A stretch of 64,000 nucleotides of DNA from Helicobacter turcicus (GCF_019711685.1 NZ_JAIGYQ010000010.1:1-64000); one strand, 5' to 3'. Shown: positions 1-8,745, numbered from the stretch's first letter. The notes: generated from the sequence alone by a model not told the origin. Numbers and translations are program-made.

Positions 1-46
1 GTTACCTTTTGTTATAATTTGTTTAAAAGCGTTGTAGGAGATTTTA

Positions 47-421
47 TTGAGAACAGAATATTTTAATTTTGGAAAGATTTTTATATTGATTTTATTGTCT
101 TTTTCCACTTGGGCTTTTGGGGGAAATGTGCAAGAGCAAATAAACTCTAAAGAATATCATACTAAAGAAGAAAGAAACCTACAGGCAAAGAAATATTTAG
201 AAAATAAATATGATTTTAAGGAAAATATTAAAAATGAAAAACAATCTTTATTTGAGCAAATTTTAATTACTATTGGAGCTATTGTTGTTTTTTTAATACC
301 TATTTTGTGTCCATTATTTTTAGTTTATTTGTTTGCAGAATATTGTAAATCTAATACTAATTATAGAAATTTATTTAGTAGTTTTTTAATAGTTTTTACA
401 TTTTTTAAAAAAATTAAATAA
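47..421 (+). CDS. Small membrane protein, unknown function
   Basis: A 124-residue protein that I do not recognise. It starts with TTG, preceded at a good distance by a GGAG-like ribosome-binding site around 36-40. Residues 10-25 form a signal-peptide-like hydrophobic segment, followed by a charged middle region (about 28-65) and two hydrophobic segments (about 70-95 and 105-118) that look membrane-spanning. It ends in a basic tail (FFKKIK). It lies upstream of parA in the same direction but is separated by 125 bp of very AT-rich DNA, so it probably belongs to the operon to the left of the window. No motif gives a function. Confidence 0.55.
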   Translation: MRTEYFNFGKIFILILLSFSTWAFGGNVQEQINSKEYHTKEERNLQAKKYLENKYDFKENIKNEKQSLFEQILITIGAIVVFLIPILCPLFLVYLFAEYCKSNTNYRNLFSSFLIVFTFFKKIK

Positions 422-546
422 TGTTATTTAAAATTATTTAAATATTAAAAAATTATTTTAAAATAATTAAAACAAAATTTATATAAATAAAATAATTTTT
501 AATAATATTTATAATATAATAAAATATTATTTTATAAGGATAAATT
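422..546. promoter_or_regulatory. AT-rich region upstream of parA, probable promoter
   Basis: There is no gene in this 125-bp gap. It is almost entirely A and T, with overlapping imperfect inverted repeats of TAATAT/ATATTA type between about 495 and 530 and several possible -10 boxes (TATAAT-like near 511-517). AAGGATAA just before the ATG at 547 is the ribosome-binding site of parA. ParA partners with a ribbon-helix-helix domain often autoregulate at such repeats, so this could be the par promoter, operator and possibly the centromere. That role is inferred from position only. Confidence 0.4.
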
Positions 547-1212
547 ATGATAATTTCTATTGTGAATGAAAAAGGTGGAAGTGGCAAAAGCACTTTAGCC
601 ATCAATTTAGCCACTAAATTTCATTGTGATGGCAATGATATAATTCTTGTAGATGCAGACCCTCAAAGAAGTATAGAGCATTTTTTAAATTTTAGAGATG
701 AAAATTTAGATTTACCATTTAATTCTGTTTCAAAATTAGGAGAAACTCTAGCAAAAGAAATTAAAAATTTACAAGAAAAATATAAAATTATAATCATTGA
801 CACAGGGGGTAGGGATTCTAAAGAGATGAGACAAGCTCTAATAGTTAGTGATATAGTTATTGTTCCTATAATTCCAAGTGGGCTTGATATATCTGTATTT
901 GAGAAAATGGTCGGCATTATTGCGGAGGCTAAAATTATTAACGAAAATTTGATTCCGCTAATCATAATATCTAAAGCCTCTCCCAATCCTTTTTTAGAGA
1001 AAAAAATCAATGATTTAAAAGAATATTTAAACAATAAAGACATTGAAGATTTTGTTGTTTCAAAGAATATACTTTTTGAAAGAGAGGCGTTTAAAAACGC
1101 TATTTTTGAGGGAAAAGGAATAGTTGAGATAGAAAATTCCAAAGCAAAAGATGATTTTTTGAAATTCTTTGTTGAGCTAGATGACATAATAAAAAATAAA
1201 GGAATACTATGA
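547..1212 (+). CDS. parA: ParA-family partition ATPase
   Basis: A 221-residue ParA/MinD-type P-loop ATPase. The deviant Walker A motif KGGSGKST is at residues 9-16 with signature lysine K9. The A' motif DADPQ is at 36-40 and the Walker B strand ends at D85. Length and lack of an N-terminal DNA-binding extension match the small type Ib plasmid ParA proteins, which pair with a small ribbon-helix-helix protein. Such a protein follows immediately, overlapping by ATGA. Expected role: ATP-dependent positioning of the replicon over the nucleoid so that both daughter cells inherit it. The pair supports a low-copy plasmid or an excised circular element. The start follows an AAGGA site. Confidence 0.9.
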   Translation: MIISIVNEKGGSGKSTLAINLATKFHCDGNDIILVDADPQRSIEHFLNFRDENLDLPFNSVSKLGETLAKEIKNLQEKYKIIIIDTGGRDSKEMRQALIVSDIVIVPIIPSGLDISVFEKMVGIIAEAKIINENLIPLIIISKASPNPFLEKKINDLKEYLNNKDIEDFVVSKNILFEREAFKNAIFEGKGIVEIENSKAKDDFLKFFVELDDIIKNKGIL

Positions 1213-1463
1213 ATCCATTTGATAAAGTCAAGACAAATCAAGCAAAAGCTTTTATAGAAGATGCGACAGGAGAGACTTCTGAAAATAAGGAATATAAAAA
1301 GGTCGGACGCCCTAAAGGTAGCGGAATTAGCAATAAAAAAGATTGTCTAATTAGCGTTTATGTAACACAAGATGATAAAATAAAGCTTAAAGAATTGGCA
1401 CACAAATACAGAATGACAATAAGTCAATATTTGATATTTAAAGCGTTCTATTCTGAAAGCTAA
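1209..1463 (+). CDS. Small ribbon-helix-helix-like partition partner
   Basis: 84 residues, overlapping the parA stop by 4 bp (ATGA), so translationally coupled. The N-terminal half is charged and probably disordered (residues 1-35, including GRPKGSG, an AT-hook-like patch). Residues 43-80 read as a beta strand (LISVYVT) followed by two helices (DDKIKLKELAHKYR and MTISQYLIFKAF), the usual ribbon-helix-helix pattern of ParG/CopG-type proteins. Expected role: bind the centromere and par operator and stimulate ParA. This is inferred from position and fold pattern; I see no closer family assignment. Confidence 0.65.
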   Translation: MNPFDKVKTNQAKAFIEDATGETSENKEYKKVGRPKGSGISNKKDCLISVYVTQDDKIKLKELAHKYRMTISQYLIFKAFYSES

Positions 1464-1489
1464 AGCTATGATTGGGATGTCTGTTCATT

Positions 1490-3898
1490 TTAAACTACAA
1501 AAGCTCTCCTAGCTAGATTTGCCTCTATTCCTTGAGAAATCATATCGTCTTGCTTTCCATCAATTCCAACTAGGTTTAATGCCCAGCTGGGACCCGACAC
1601 TATTAGTTTCCACATAATATAAGATGAGGCAAGTATGCCAAAGATTTTAAGCATTCCTACAATAGCATTAGCAGTAAAGTTAATCAAAAAGTTATAAAAA
1701 TTTGTATCAATTGCTGTAAATTGCTCTATACTGATAAATACAAAGATTTCACTAATTAGAGTATGCACAAATAACGCCAAATAGATAAAAAGCACTATTA
1801 GAATTGGTTTAAAGAAAATTGAGATTCCACTCACTAAGAAATCCACAATTTTATTCATTCGCTTTGTCGCCATTGAAAAACAAACAACAAAAGGCGAGAT
1901 ATAAAAATATTTACAAAGGCTCACAAGATACGATACGAAAGCTACAATGGAAGCGGTAGCGCAGACAAGTAGAGGGATTTTTTGCGTTGCGTTTTCAATT
2001 AAAACAGAAGTGAAATAATATGACAATGGAGCTTTTGCAATGTCTAATATTTTGTTGATGATAGAAGATGATAGAAAAGCTATATGTGATGTTTTATTAA
2101 TAGTTGATAGTCCCTCTTGTATGCTTTCTAAAGAATTGTATATTAAATCTTTTAATGTTGATGCACCGGGCATTAGAAGCCACACAGCTCTACCAGCAAT
2201 AAATCCTGTTATACCGTTTGGGATTTCATTATCTGTTATTTCTAAATCCTTATTTTCTATCGCTCTTTTATTGTTTTCTATATTTTTCTTTGTTGCTGTT
2301 TCCATATCTGTTTTACTAATACTTGCATCCGCAAAAGTTATCATTTCTGCTAGAATCGCCGAGCTTGGAGTAATTAGAGAGTTTATCCAGCCTAGCTGAT
2401 TTTCTCTAATGGCAAAATAGGCGTCCATAGAATTTATTGTATTTTGCAATTTGTTGTTTTGAAAATATTTTTGAATATCTATTAAAAATTGCTCTTTTTG
2501 TTTGATTAATTTTTTTGCACCATTTATCTCTTGCTCTAAATAGATACAAGCCTCTAGCGTAATGTCATACTCACTTCCAGCAATATTTTGTCTATCTTGC
2601 TTACTTGCTTCTAAAAGCTCCTCTTTTTGTTTATCGGTTAGCTTTAAATATCCTATTGTTTCGCTTGTGGATTTTGGCTTTTCATATCGTCTTGAGCAAG
2701 TATTTTTATAAATGATTTCTGCTTGAGTGGCTTTATAGTTTGCGACACTAATATCTTGTGCTAATGCTCTAATTCCACTTTCATTAATTCCGCCTATACT
2801 CTTATAAATCTTATCCATATAAGTTTTACCACCTATTGCGCTTGCCATATCGGCTATTTTGGTTGATTCTGTGGTAAAGTATCTAATAGTGTTTTGCACC
2901 ATTGTAGAATGTGCTGTTCCATTTGCTTCAGGAATAGGCATAAAGAAAGTTCCTACCATTATAAGAGGAATGTAAAATTTGTGCAAATAGGGTTGATTAC
3001 TAGCACTCTCGCCCCTATTTTCTAAATAAATTTGAAGTTTGTTTGCTCCAATGCTTGAGATATAAAATCCTCCAACCACTACAAAAAGTAGAATCTGTAA
3101 ATGTTGATAAACTTTTTCCATATTCATAAATAAATCAGAAAAATAAGCCATATTGTTTTTATTAAAGCCATCGACTGCGGAAGTTTCTTGATATTTATCT
3201 TCAAACAAATTATTATCATTGTCATAAAAGCCATCAAGGCTTAAATCGGTAATGCTTTGCCAAGTTTTTCCAGCGAGTCTTCTTATGAAATTTGTTTGCG
3301 ATTCTGTTCCATTGCCAATTAAACCTGAAAGCTTTAATTCCGCTTCTTCTAAAATTGTTTTTGTAGTTGTTAATTTCATATTGTCTTTTAGGGTTAATTG
3401 CCCTAGTTGATTTGTTTTTTCTCTATCAATGATATTTGGATTTAATGTTACAAGAGAGCTTAGAAATTGGCTTAGAGTAATCTCATTTTCTTTTGGCTCA
3501 TATTTGATTTGTGAGCTTAATTTTTGCTTAGAGTTTGCTAAGGATATAATATTGTTTATTTTAGAATAATCTAAGCTTTTATATATGTCTTTTGTGCATT
3601 GCATATTCTGCTTATTTGCATTATAGATTAATGCTTCATCAAGATTTGTCTGCTCATATACTCTACAATATGTGATTCCATTTTTGAAGTCAAAACCACT
3701 AATTTGCGTATAATATCCTGCATTTGTGTCTCTACATTTCCACGAACAAGCCTCATTCTCTACGATAGCATCATCTCTAGGAAATATCTTAGCAAGTTCG
3801 GCTTGAGTAGTAGCAGAATATGAACCTTGTGTGCTTTGTTGTGTATTTGCTAGAAGTAGATTGAGAGATAAAAGGATTAATGTTAGAATCTTTTTCAT
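1490..3898 (-). CDS. Large polytopic T4SS-like membrane protein (VirB6/TrbL/DotA-like)
   Basis: 802 residues with a cleavable-looking signal peptide (1-17), a Cys-containing N-terminal extracytoplasmic region (EACSWKC near 48-54), a hydrophobic pair around 265-320, a long soluble stretch, then four or more membrane segments between about 620 and 780. The last part (IMWKLIVSGPSWALNLVG) resembles the C-terminal region of VirB6/TrbL proteins. A signal peptide plus large soluble loops also recalls DotA/TraY or TraG N-terminal domains. Expected role: inner-membrane channel component of the transfer apparatus. Its start abuts the stop of the 170-residue gene upstream, so the two form a minus-strand operon that is divergent from the main transfer operon at 4583. 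Confidence 0.5.
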   Translation of the reverse strand: MKKILTLILLSLNLLLANTQQSTQGSYSATTQAELAKIFPRDDAIVENEACSWKCRDTNAGYYTQISGFDFKNGITYCRVYEQTNLDEALIYNANKQNMQCTKDIYKSLDYSKINNIISLANSKQKLSSQIKYEPKENEITLSQFLSSLVTLNPNIIDREKTNQLGQLTLKDNMKLTTTKTILEEAELKLSGLIGNGTESQTNFIRRLAGKTWQSITDLSLDGFYDNDNNLFEDKYQETSAVDGFNKNNMAYFSDLFMNMEKVYQHLQILLFVVVGGFYISSIGANKLQIYLENRGESASNQPYLHKFYIPLIMVGTFFMPIPEANGTAHSTMVQNTIRYFTTESTKIADMASAIGGKTYMDKIYKSIGGINESGIRALAQDISVANYKATQAEIIYKNTCSRRYEKPKSTSETIGYLKLTDKQKEELLEASKQDRQNIAGSEYDITLEACIYLEQEINGAKKLIKQKEQFLIDIQKYFQNNKLQNTINSMDAYFAIRENQLGWINSLITPSSAILAEMITFADASISKTDMETATKKNIENNKRAIENKDLEITDNEIPNGITGFIAGRAVWLLMPGASTLKDLIYNSLESIQEGLSTINKTSHIAFLSSSIINKILDIAKAPLSYYFTSVLIENATQKIPLLVCATASIVAFVSYLVSLCKYFYISPFVVCFSMATKRMNKIVDFLVSGISIFFKPILIVLFIYLALFVHTLISEIFVFISIEQFTAIDTNFYNFLINFTANAIVGMLKIFGILASSYIMWKLIVSGPSWALNLVGIDGKQDDMISQGIEANLARRAFVV

Positions 3899-4411
3899 TT
3901 ATTGGGCTACTTTGTGCATTAGTTTCTTTGCTGCTTTTTTACCGACTGCTATTGCAATTCCTTGTGGTGTTGGATTCTTTGCTATATCTATTCCTGCTTC
4001 TATTACATCTTTTGTGTTTATTTCTAGTTTAGTATTTGCGTTTTCGTTTTGTTTTAGCTTGTGATTGATTAGACTAAATGTGAAATTTTGAATGTGTTTG
4101 TTTGAGAGATTCTTGCTTATTTGCTCTTTTGTTTCTTTACTTAAACTTTGATTTTCTTCTAGCGAATTTGTAAGCTCTGTAAATAGCTTTTCTTTACTAA
4201 GGGCATTATTTGTCTTTAACGCATCAAGCAATTCTTGCTTTTTGTTGTTTTTGCTTTTGAGTAAATCTTTTATCCATTCTTGCAGAAAGAGTAAAAAATT
4301 ATTTTCTACAAGAATATCATCGTTTCCTACTTTTGTTTTGTTTTCTTGCAGTTTTTTATTTATGTTATTACAGATGTTTTTTGTCGTTGAGAATATGTTT
4401 GTTTTATTCAT
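3899..4411 (-). CDS. Hypothetical protein upstream of the polytopic protein
   Basis: 170 residues, not recognised. Mostly hydrophilic and helical, rich in Lys, Asn and Gln. The final 45 residues (VIEAGIDIAKN, QGIAIAVGKKAAKK) are amphipathic or weakly hydrophobic with Gly and could associate with a membrane. It directly precedes the large VirB6-like gene with no gap and is the first gene of a minus-strand operon. Its start faces the promoter region shared with the plus-strand operon at 4583. A role as accessory transfer protein, chaperone or immunity-like protein is possible, but nothing in the sequence decides it. Confidence 0.6.
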   Translation of the reverse strand: MNKTNIFSTTKNICNNINKKLQENKTKVGNDDILVENNFLLFLQEWIKDLLKSKNNKKQELLDALKTNNALSKEKLFTELTNSLEENQSLSKETKEQISKNLSNKHIQNFTFSLINHKLKQNENANTKLEINTKDVIEAGIDIAKNPTPQGIAIAVGKKAAKKLMHKVAQ

Positions 4412-4475
4412 TTGCCGTATCCAATGTCTTTATTAAAATTTTTTGAATCATACAACGACCAATGTTGTTAAACAT

Positions 4476-4530
4476 AAAAATAAACTTAATCTATGTAAAT
4501 TTACACACTTTAAGCTCCCTTTTATTTTTC
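4476..4530 (+). promoter_or_regulatory. Shared operator/promoter block, copy 1 (TGTAAATTTACA at 4494-4505)
   Basis: A block of about 45-55 bp with the perfect 12-bp palindrome TGTAAATTTACA at 4494-4505, followed by CACTTTAAGCTCCC. The same block recurs almost unchanged near 23612-23670 and 50711-50755, each time upstream of the first gene of an operon on the plus strand. A TACAAT-like -10 box lies near 4547. A palindrome conserved at three operon heads is best read as the binding site of one dimeric regulator encoded on the element or by the host. Confidence 0.7.
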
Positions 4531-4582
4531 ATCTTTTCTTTTTTCTTACAATTTTTGCATTCTATTTTAAAAAGGAAAAGTG

Positions 4583-5050
4583 ATGTCAAGAATTTTGAAT
4601 TTGAGAGTTGGTTTTGGAGTAAAACCAACAGATTTAGGAACAAAGGCTAAAAATTATAATTCCCTATTTAGTCTTTTACTGCTTTGTGCTGTGTGTATGC
4701 TCTTTAGCACGCATTTAAGCGCAGATGAGTTTGGTGCAGTCAATGATATTTTAAGCAGTGGCGATAAGGCTGGAAAGAAAGCATTAGGGACAATTATTGT
4801 ATGGCTATTTGGACTTGCATTGCCTATTGTTTGTGTCGCTAGTGGCGCGATTATGGGATATTCACAACAAAAGAAAAAGAGTGAGCAAGAGCAAAACACT
4901 ACAAAAATCTATGTCGTAACTCTCATTAGTGGAATCGTGGGATTCTTTGTTTTTGTCATTGTCTCTATGATTATCTCAAGGATTCTTTTTGGAGATTCAA
5001 ACTATATCTTTGGTGTGATTAATGACTTTTATAGGGGAGCCGTTAATTAA
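4583..5050 (+). CDS. VirB2-like pilin candidate, two membrane segments
   Basis: About 155 residues. The start is taken at the ATG at 4583, six bases after AAAGGA; a GTG one codon upstream is in frame. A hydrophobic signal-like segment (about 28-48, ending THLSA) is followed by two long membrane segments (about 70-96 and 110-138) separated by a short basic loop with QQKKK. This matches the topology of VirB2/TrbC pilin precursors, although they are usually somewhat shorter and I see no diagnostic sequence. It is the first gene of the main transfer operon behind the shared operator, which suits a structural subunit. It could instead be a small VirB3- or TraL-like component. Confidence 0.45.
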   Translation: MSRILNLRVGFGVKPTDLGTKAKNYNSLFSLLLLCAVCMLFSTHLSADEFGAVNDILSSGDKAGKKALGTIIVWLFGLALPIVCVASGAIMGYSQQKKKSEQEQNTTKIYVVTLISGIVGFFVFVIVSMIISRILFGDSNYIFGVINDFYRGAVN

Positions 5051-5051
5051 A

Positions 5052-5672
5052 ATGCAAAAAGATTCAAATAAAAATGGCTACGAACTTTCTATCTTAGAGG
5101 AAGAAGAGAGAATCTCTATCCAAAGAGAAATTAATGAAAAGTTTATGCACATTCTTAATCTCTTAAAAGAGCAAATCAATGCCCTAAGGAAAGAAAAACT
5201 AAATACCAAAGAGGAGATTGTAGCCATAAAAGAATCCATTAAGCATTTACAAAACGAGGATTCCACTTTAAGCATTAAGAGATTATGTGAGATTATCCTA
5301 AGCATTCAAACAAATCTAAAAGAAGCAAAAGAGGATATTTTAGCTAACTCTTATGCTATTTGCTCCGCTAAGCAAGAGATAAAAGACTTAAGGGAGGATT
5401 TAGCACAAAAAGAGCTTTCAAGCACACAAATAGAGAATGTTTATAAAAACATAGATGCAGCATTAAAAAACAACAAAAATCAGCTCTCATTCCTTACTTC
5501 TTGTATGGAAGTCTTTAGTAGGCATATTTCTATTTTAGAGCAAAGAAGCAAGAGATTTAGCGATAACTTTAGATTTGGTAAGTTTAAGTTTAAGTCGCTT
5601 AAAGAGGAATCCCTAATGCAAGAGGGCATAAAAGAAGCCTTAGAAAAATCAAGATTCAAACTAAATGATTAA
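5052..5672 (+). CDS. Coiled-coil protein in transfer operon
   Basis: About 206 residues from the ATG at 5052, which follows AGGGGAG at 5033-5039. An in-frame ATG at 5022 would add ten residues and overlap the previous gene. It is almost entirely charged helix (heptad-like Leu/Ile/Lys/Glu patterns from about 15 to 165), with no signal peptide and no membrane segment, so it is probably cytoplasmic. There is no recognisable enzyme motif. Position between the pilin-like gene and another coiled-coil gene suggests a structural or scaffold part of this particular transfer system. Confidence 0.6.
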   Translation: MQKDSNKNGYELSILEEEERISIQREINEKFMHILNLLKEQINALRKEKLNTKEEIVAIKESIKHLQNEDSTLSIKRLCEIILSIQTNLKEAKEDILANSYAICSAKQEIKDLREDLAQKELSSTQIENVYKNIDAALKNNKNQLSFLTSCMEVFSRHISILEQRSKRFSDNFRFGKFKFKSLKEESLMQEGIKEALEKSRFKLND

Positions 5673-5682
5673 AGGAGGGTAA

Positions 5683-6237
5683 ATGGAACTAAACACAAAC
5701 GAGAAACAAGAATTAAAAGAACTCTATAAAAAGCTAAATAATCTCTATAAAGAGAGAGCAAAACTAGAAGTATTAAAAAAGAATAGAGAGGAATCTCTAA
5801 AAGAGGAAATCGCCTCTGTGTGCGAGATAAAAAACAAGCAAGGCGAAACAGATGCAAAAAGAGTAAAAATGCCTCTAATTAATGCTATCTTAGATGAGCT
5901 TTATAAAGAAAAGCCAAATAAAAAAGAGGAAGAGATAAGCCTTTATGAAACTTATAAAGAGGCAATAAGTAGGAATAAAATCAATAAAGATTGCATTACA
6001 AATTTCTTAAGTAGCACAGAATCCCTAAATGAAAATGCCGCATTTATCAAAGAATCTTTTAAAGATTCCACACTTCTTTCTAAAGAAGTCTTAGATGCCC
6101 TTAGCGCACTTTTAAAAGAGGAGTATAAATTACATTTAAATGATGCGCTAAGCAAAGAGGGCTATGAGATTAAAGAACCAAAAGATAATGCAGAGCTAGA
6201 AGCTTTAAAGGAGTTGATTAAAGGGTTAGTTGGATAA
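5683..6237 (+). CDS. Second coiled-coil protein in transfer operon
   Basis: 184 residues after a strong AAGGAGGG site. The N-terminal third is a Lys/Glu-rich coiled coil (KKLNNLYKERAKLEVLKK), and the rest is predicted helical with several Leu/Ser/Lys repeats. No signal peptide or membrane segment is visible. Its stop overlaps the start of the next gene at 6237 (TAATGA). I do not recognise it. It shares style and composition with the preceding gene but no clear alignable motif. Confidence 0.6.
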   Translation: MELNTNEKQELKELYKKLNNLYKERAKLEVLKKNREESLKEEIASVCEIKNKQGETDAKRVKMPLINAILDELYKEKPNKKEEEISLYETYKEAISRNKINKDCITNFLSSTESLNENAAFIKESFKDSTLLSKEVLDALSALLKEEYKLHLNDALSKEGYEIKEPKDNAELEALKELIKGLVG

Positions 6238-6521
6238 TGAAAGCCTTAATTCTTTTATTATTCCTTAGCACTCTTAGCCTTGCTTGTGTTTGTAGTGGAA
6301 TTATTAGCAGCTCTTTTAATGACTTTAGCTCTCATATCTCAAGGAAACTAAAAGAACAAAGCAATTCTTTAGAGATTCTAAATAAAAGCATTCAAGAAAA
6401 TATAAAAACTCTAAAAGAACAAAACACATTTCAAAAGCAGAATCTAGCCCTTTTACAAAAGGAATCTTTGCACAATCAAGAATTACTATTCTTGCTAAAG
6501 CAAAGAAATCTCTTAGAATAG
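6237..6521 (+). CDS. Small secreted coiled-coil protein (family member 1)
   Basis: 94 residues with an N-terminal signal sequence of lipoprotein-like type (LSTLSLACVCSG, possible lipidated Cys at 17) and a coiled coil from about 30 to 92 ending in LLFLLKQRNLL. The same plan (signal peptide, short Cys or polar stretch, coiled coil ending in a Leu-rich FLLKQ-like motif) recurs at 6538, 6848, 32994 and 40483. The family may be a periplasmic or outer-membrane accessory of the transfer system, comparable in size to VirB7 or minor pilins. That comparison is inference; no known family is recognised. Confidence 0.6.
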   Translation: MKALILLLFLSTLSLACVCSGIISSSFNDFSSHISRKLKEQSNSLEILNKSIQENIKTLKEQNTFQKQNLALLQKESLHNQELLFLLKQRNLLE

Positions 6522-6537
6522 GTAGCTTAGGTGGCTT

Positions 6538-6864
6538 ATGAAAATACTTTTTATGCTTTTAATCTCTTGTAGTTTATCTCTTGCTGGAGTGTGGAGTTCT
6601 CTTAATCAATCTGGCATAAATAGAGCATATAACTCTCTAAATTCCCTTGTAAAGACTAGAAATAGCAAAATCAAAAGCATTTGGGAGGGAGAGATTAAAG
6701 CCCTAATTGATGAGATTTTAAAACAAACACAAATTAAAGAAGAGAATCTAAAGAAGCTAGAAGCATTAAACAAAGAATTAAGCCTAGATAAAGAGGAGCT
6801 AAATTTCTTGCTAAAACAATACCAAGAATTATTAAATTTAAAGGCAAATGTCAATGCGCTATAA
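6538..6864 (+). CDS. Small secreted coiled-coil protein (family member 2)
   Basis: 108 residues with a clear signal peptide (MKILFMLLISCSLSLAG) and then a coiled coil from about 25 to 100 ending NFLLKQYQELLNL. This is the same architecture as the genes on either side. The next gene starts inside its last codons (6848), so expression is coupled. The mature protein would be a periplasmic, mostly helical rod of about 90 residues. Function unknown. Confidence 0.6.
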   Translation: MKILFMLLISCSLSLAGVWSSLNQSGINRAYNSLNSLVKTRNSKIKSIWEGEIKALIDEILKQTQIKEENLKKLEALNKELSLDKEELNFLLKQYQELLNLKANVNAL

Positions 6865-7195
6865 GATTCTTGCCTTTATCTCTCTTTGTTTTATCTCAAA
6901 TCTAGCTTTAGCTAAATGCTACTATATTCCTTGTAACCCACAAATAACTAGCGCAGAAAATGCAGCAAGAAGCAAAATAGAATCTAGCTTTGATGCAGTG
7001 GATTTAAAGCTAGAAGCATTAAAGCAAAGCTATCAAGAGAGATTAGATGCGCTTAAAGAACAAAATGAGATTCTAAGCAAACAAATAGCCCTAAGCAAAG
7101 AATCCCTAAGGCATATAAAAGAGATTCTATTCTTGCTAAAAGGGGCAAATGCGCTAAAGTCAAATGCAATCAATCAAGAATCCCTAAAGGAATAA
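6848..7195 (+). CDS. Small secreted coiled-coil protein (family member 3)
   Basis: 115 residues; signal peptide (about 1-22, ending ALA), then a KCYYIPC motif with two Cys close to the mature N-terminus, then a coiled coil from about 40 to 100 with the ILFLLKG end seen in its relatives. It overlaps the end of the preceding gene by 17 bp. The Cys pair could form a disulphide or, less likely, be lipidated. Three tandem paralogue-like genes of this type suggest a repeated extracytoplasmic subunit of the secretion apparatus. Confidence 0.6.
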   Translation: MSMRYKILAFISLCFISNLALAKCYYIPCNPQITSAENAARSKIESSFDAVDLKLEALKQSYQERLDALKEQNEILSKQIALSKESLRHIKEILFLLKGANALKSNAINQESLKE

Positions 7196-7196
7196 A

Positions 7197-7802
7197 ATGA
7201 CAATTAAAACACCAATTAAAACAAGCAAGTTTCCCTATTTCTTTTGGGGATTTAATAAGGCTTATCCTTGTGAGCTAGACTTCATAAGGCAAAGCTACAT
7301 AAACACAGAGGCAAACACCAAATATGCTTTTAAAGAAATGAATTTCTATGTCTTTTTGGGCTTAAAGTATATTCCTGTGCTTTTTGCCTTTTATTTTAGC
7401 TTTAGTAGATATGACTTTGCTTTTAACAAACACACATTAAGTGCTTATATCCTAGCACTTTTCTTAGCATTAATGATTAACACACTAGAGAATCTTGCAA
7501 GAAAGATTGGAGTGGCTTTACTCATCGCTTTTAGCTTACTTCTTAGCTATTTAATCTCTGATGTCTTTTTGATTGCTTATGTGTTTAAGTATTTTTTATT
7601 ATTTAGCGTTTTAATCCTGCTTTATTTGGATTCTAAACTAATGCCCTTTTACCTAATGGATAAGGGCAGAATAGTCTCAAACTTCTTAATTCCTAAAGAA
7701 CTATTAAAACAAAGCGGAATCCCAAAAGATTCAAAGACAAATTTAAAAGAAAATCAAGAACAAAAAGAAAGCATAGCCTATAAAGTGGAGGTGGAGAAAT
7801 GA
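7197..7802 (+). CDS. Polytopic membrane protein in transfer operon
   Basis: 201 residues with four hydrophobic segments between about 50 and 155 and a soluble, Lys/Gln-rich C-terminal tail (about 160-201). The N-terminus (TSKFPYFFWGFNKAYPCELDF) is short and cytosolic-looking. It is not recognised; it could be a VirB3- or VirB6-type inner-membrane component particular to this system. The gene begins two bases after the preceding stop and its own stop overlaps the next start (ATGA at 7799), so it is part of a tightly coupled unit. Confidence 0.55.
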   Translation: MTIKTPIKTSKFPYFFWGFNKAYPCELDFIRQSYINTEANTKYAFKEMNFYVFLGLKYIPVLFAFYFSFSRYDFAFNKHTLSAYILALFLALMINTLENLARKIGVALLIAFSLLLSYLISDVFLIAYVFKYFLLFSVLILLYLDSKLMPFYLMDKGRIVSNFLIPKELLKQSGIPKDSKTNLKENQEQKESIAYKVEVEK

Positions 7803-8737
7803 AAGAGAGAAATATAGCCACAGATAAAAACCATTGCGCCTCCCTAAAGGGAGAATCAAAGCTAATAAGCCTTGACTATAATTATACAAATAAGTATAAT
7901 TATAACGATGATTTTTTTAATGGTCATAAAAATCACCTCATTTCAGGGGCAAGATTTATGCCACAGGGGTCAGTCTGTGGCAAACACCCCATAAAATTAT
8001 ATCTCAATTCATTCCTTATCTTAAGCTTTTTATTTACTAACACACTTTTTGCCAACCCCCTAGAACCTAAAAACTTCACAGCAAAAAGTCATCAAGAATT
8101 ACAACAAAACAATAATCAAAGCCTAGAGGATTTAAAGGCAAATGAGTTTTTGCTTAATCTTAATCCTCAAGAGATTAAAGCAGTGCAAGAAAAAGAAGCA
8201 CAAGTCAAAGAGGCTTTTGATAGATTTTCTCAAAAAGAGATTAATTATAAGCCTATCATTAGACCCTTATCAAGTATGGATTCCATATCCTTACACCCTT
8301 ATTTTACCTTTAGCCTACTTCTGCCTAGTGGAAGCATGATTTCTCATATTGATTCAAGCACACCTCTAGCAGTGCTAAAGTTTGAAAACAATGCAATCTT
8401 ATTGCGTCCAAATAGTGATTTTAAAATCGCAAATCTAACCATACTCTATAAACTCAATGAAAAAAATCACATTTTAAATATCCTAGCACATTTCTATGAG
8501 AGAAACAAAGAATTAGATAAGCTAAATCTTGTTTATTCTTATGTAGAGGATAAAAAGCTAGAGGATTTAGAAGTAATTAATGCCTATATCAAAGCAAACA
8601 ATTCTCTACCAAAACACAAATACTCCTATATCCAAATAAACGATGTAAGTTATAGAATCATAGAGGATGCATCCTATGGCTCTATATTCATTAATGGCAA
8701 GAAATATAGAGTAGATAATGGAACTATTTACAAATAG
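7799..8737 (+). CDS. Secreted transfer-operon protein with an in-frame palindromic element
   Basis: 312 residues. Codons about 7-69 are a copy of the palindromic element PE-1, placed upstream of the real hydrophobic signal segment (FLILSFLFTNTLFA, about 72-86). An internal ATG in the element (near 7958) could be the working start and would give a more normal signal peptide. The mature part is a helical region (about 90-150), then a segment with beta character (ILRPNSDFKI), and ends in IFINGKKYRVDNGTIYK, which looks like a small beta domain. I do not recognise the family. It is probably periplasmic and part of the transfer apparatus. Confidence 0.6.
   Translation: MKERNIATDKNHCASLKGESKLISLDYNYTNKYNYNDDFFNGHKNHLISGARFMPQGSVCGKHPIKLYLNSFLILSFLFTNTLFANPLEPKNFTAKSHQELQQNNNQSLEDLKANEFLLNLNPQEIKAVQEKEAQVKEAFDRFSQKEINYKPIIRPLSSMDSISLHPYFTFSLLLPSGSMISHIDSSTPLAVLKFENNAILLRPNSDFKIANLTILYKLNEKNHILNILAHFYERNKELDKLNLVYSYVEDKKLEDLEVINAYIKANNSLPKHKYSYIQINDVSYRIIEDASYGSIFINGKKYRVDNGTIYK
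7816..8003 (+). repeat. Palindromic element PE-1, copy A (in frame inside the 7799 gene)
   Basis: About 188 bp related to copies at 14251, 27420 and 33022. Successive hairpins are visible: TCCCT/AGGGA near 7842-7853, ATAATTATAC/GTATAATTAT around 7880-7906, a GATTTTT/AAAAATC pair and GCCACAG/CTGTGGC near 7960-7981. It ends in AAATTATATC. The copy is read through as protein, including ISLDYNYT and CGKHPIKLY. Confidence 0.8.
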
Positions 8738-8745
8738 GAATAAAG

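Noticed and set aside
663-1241. A 192-codon minus-strand ORF over parA
   Set aside because: parA has all ParA motifs in order and a good ribosome-binding site; the opposite frame has a Ser/Phe/Leu-rich shadow composition and no motif.
5022-5051. Upstream start giving ten more residues to the coiled-coil gene
   Set aside because: It lies inside the previous gene, and the AGGGGAG site at 5033-5039 fits the ATG at 5052 better.
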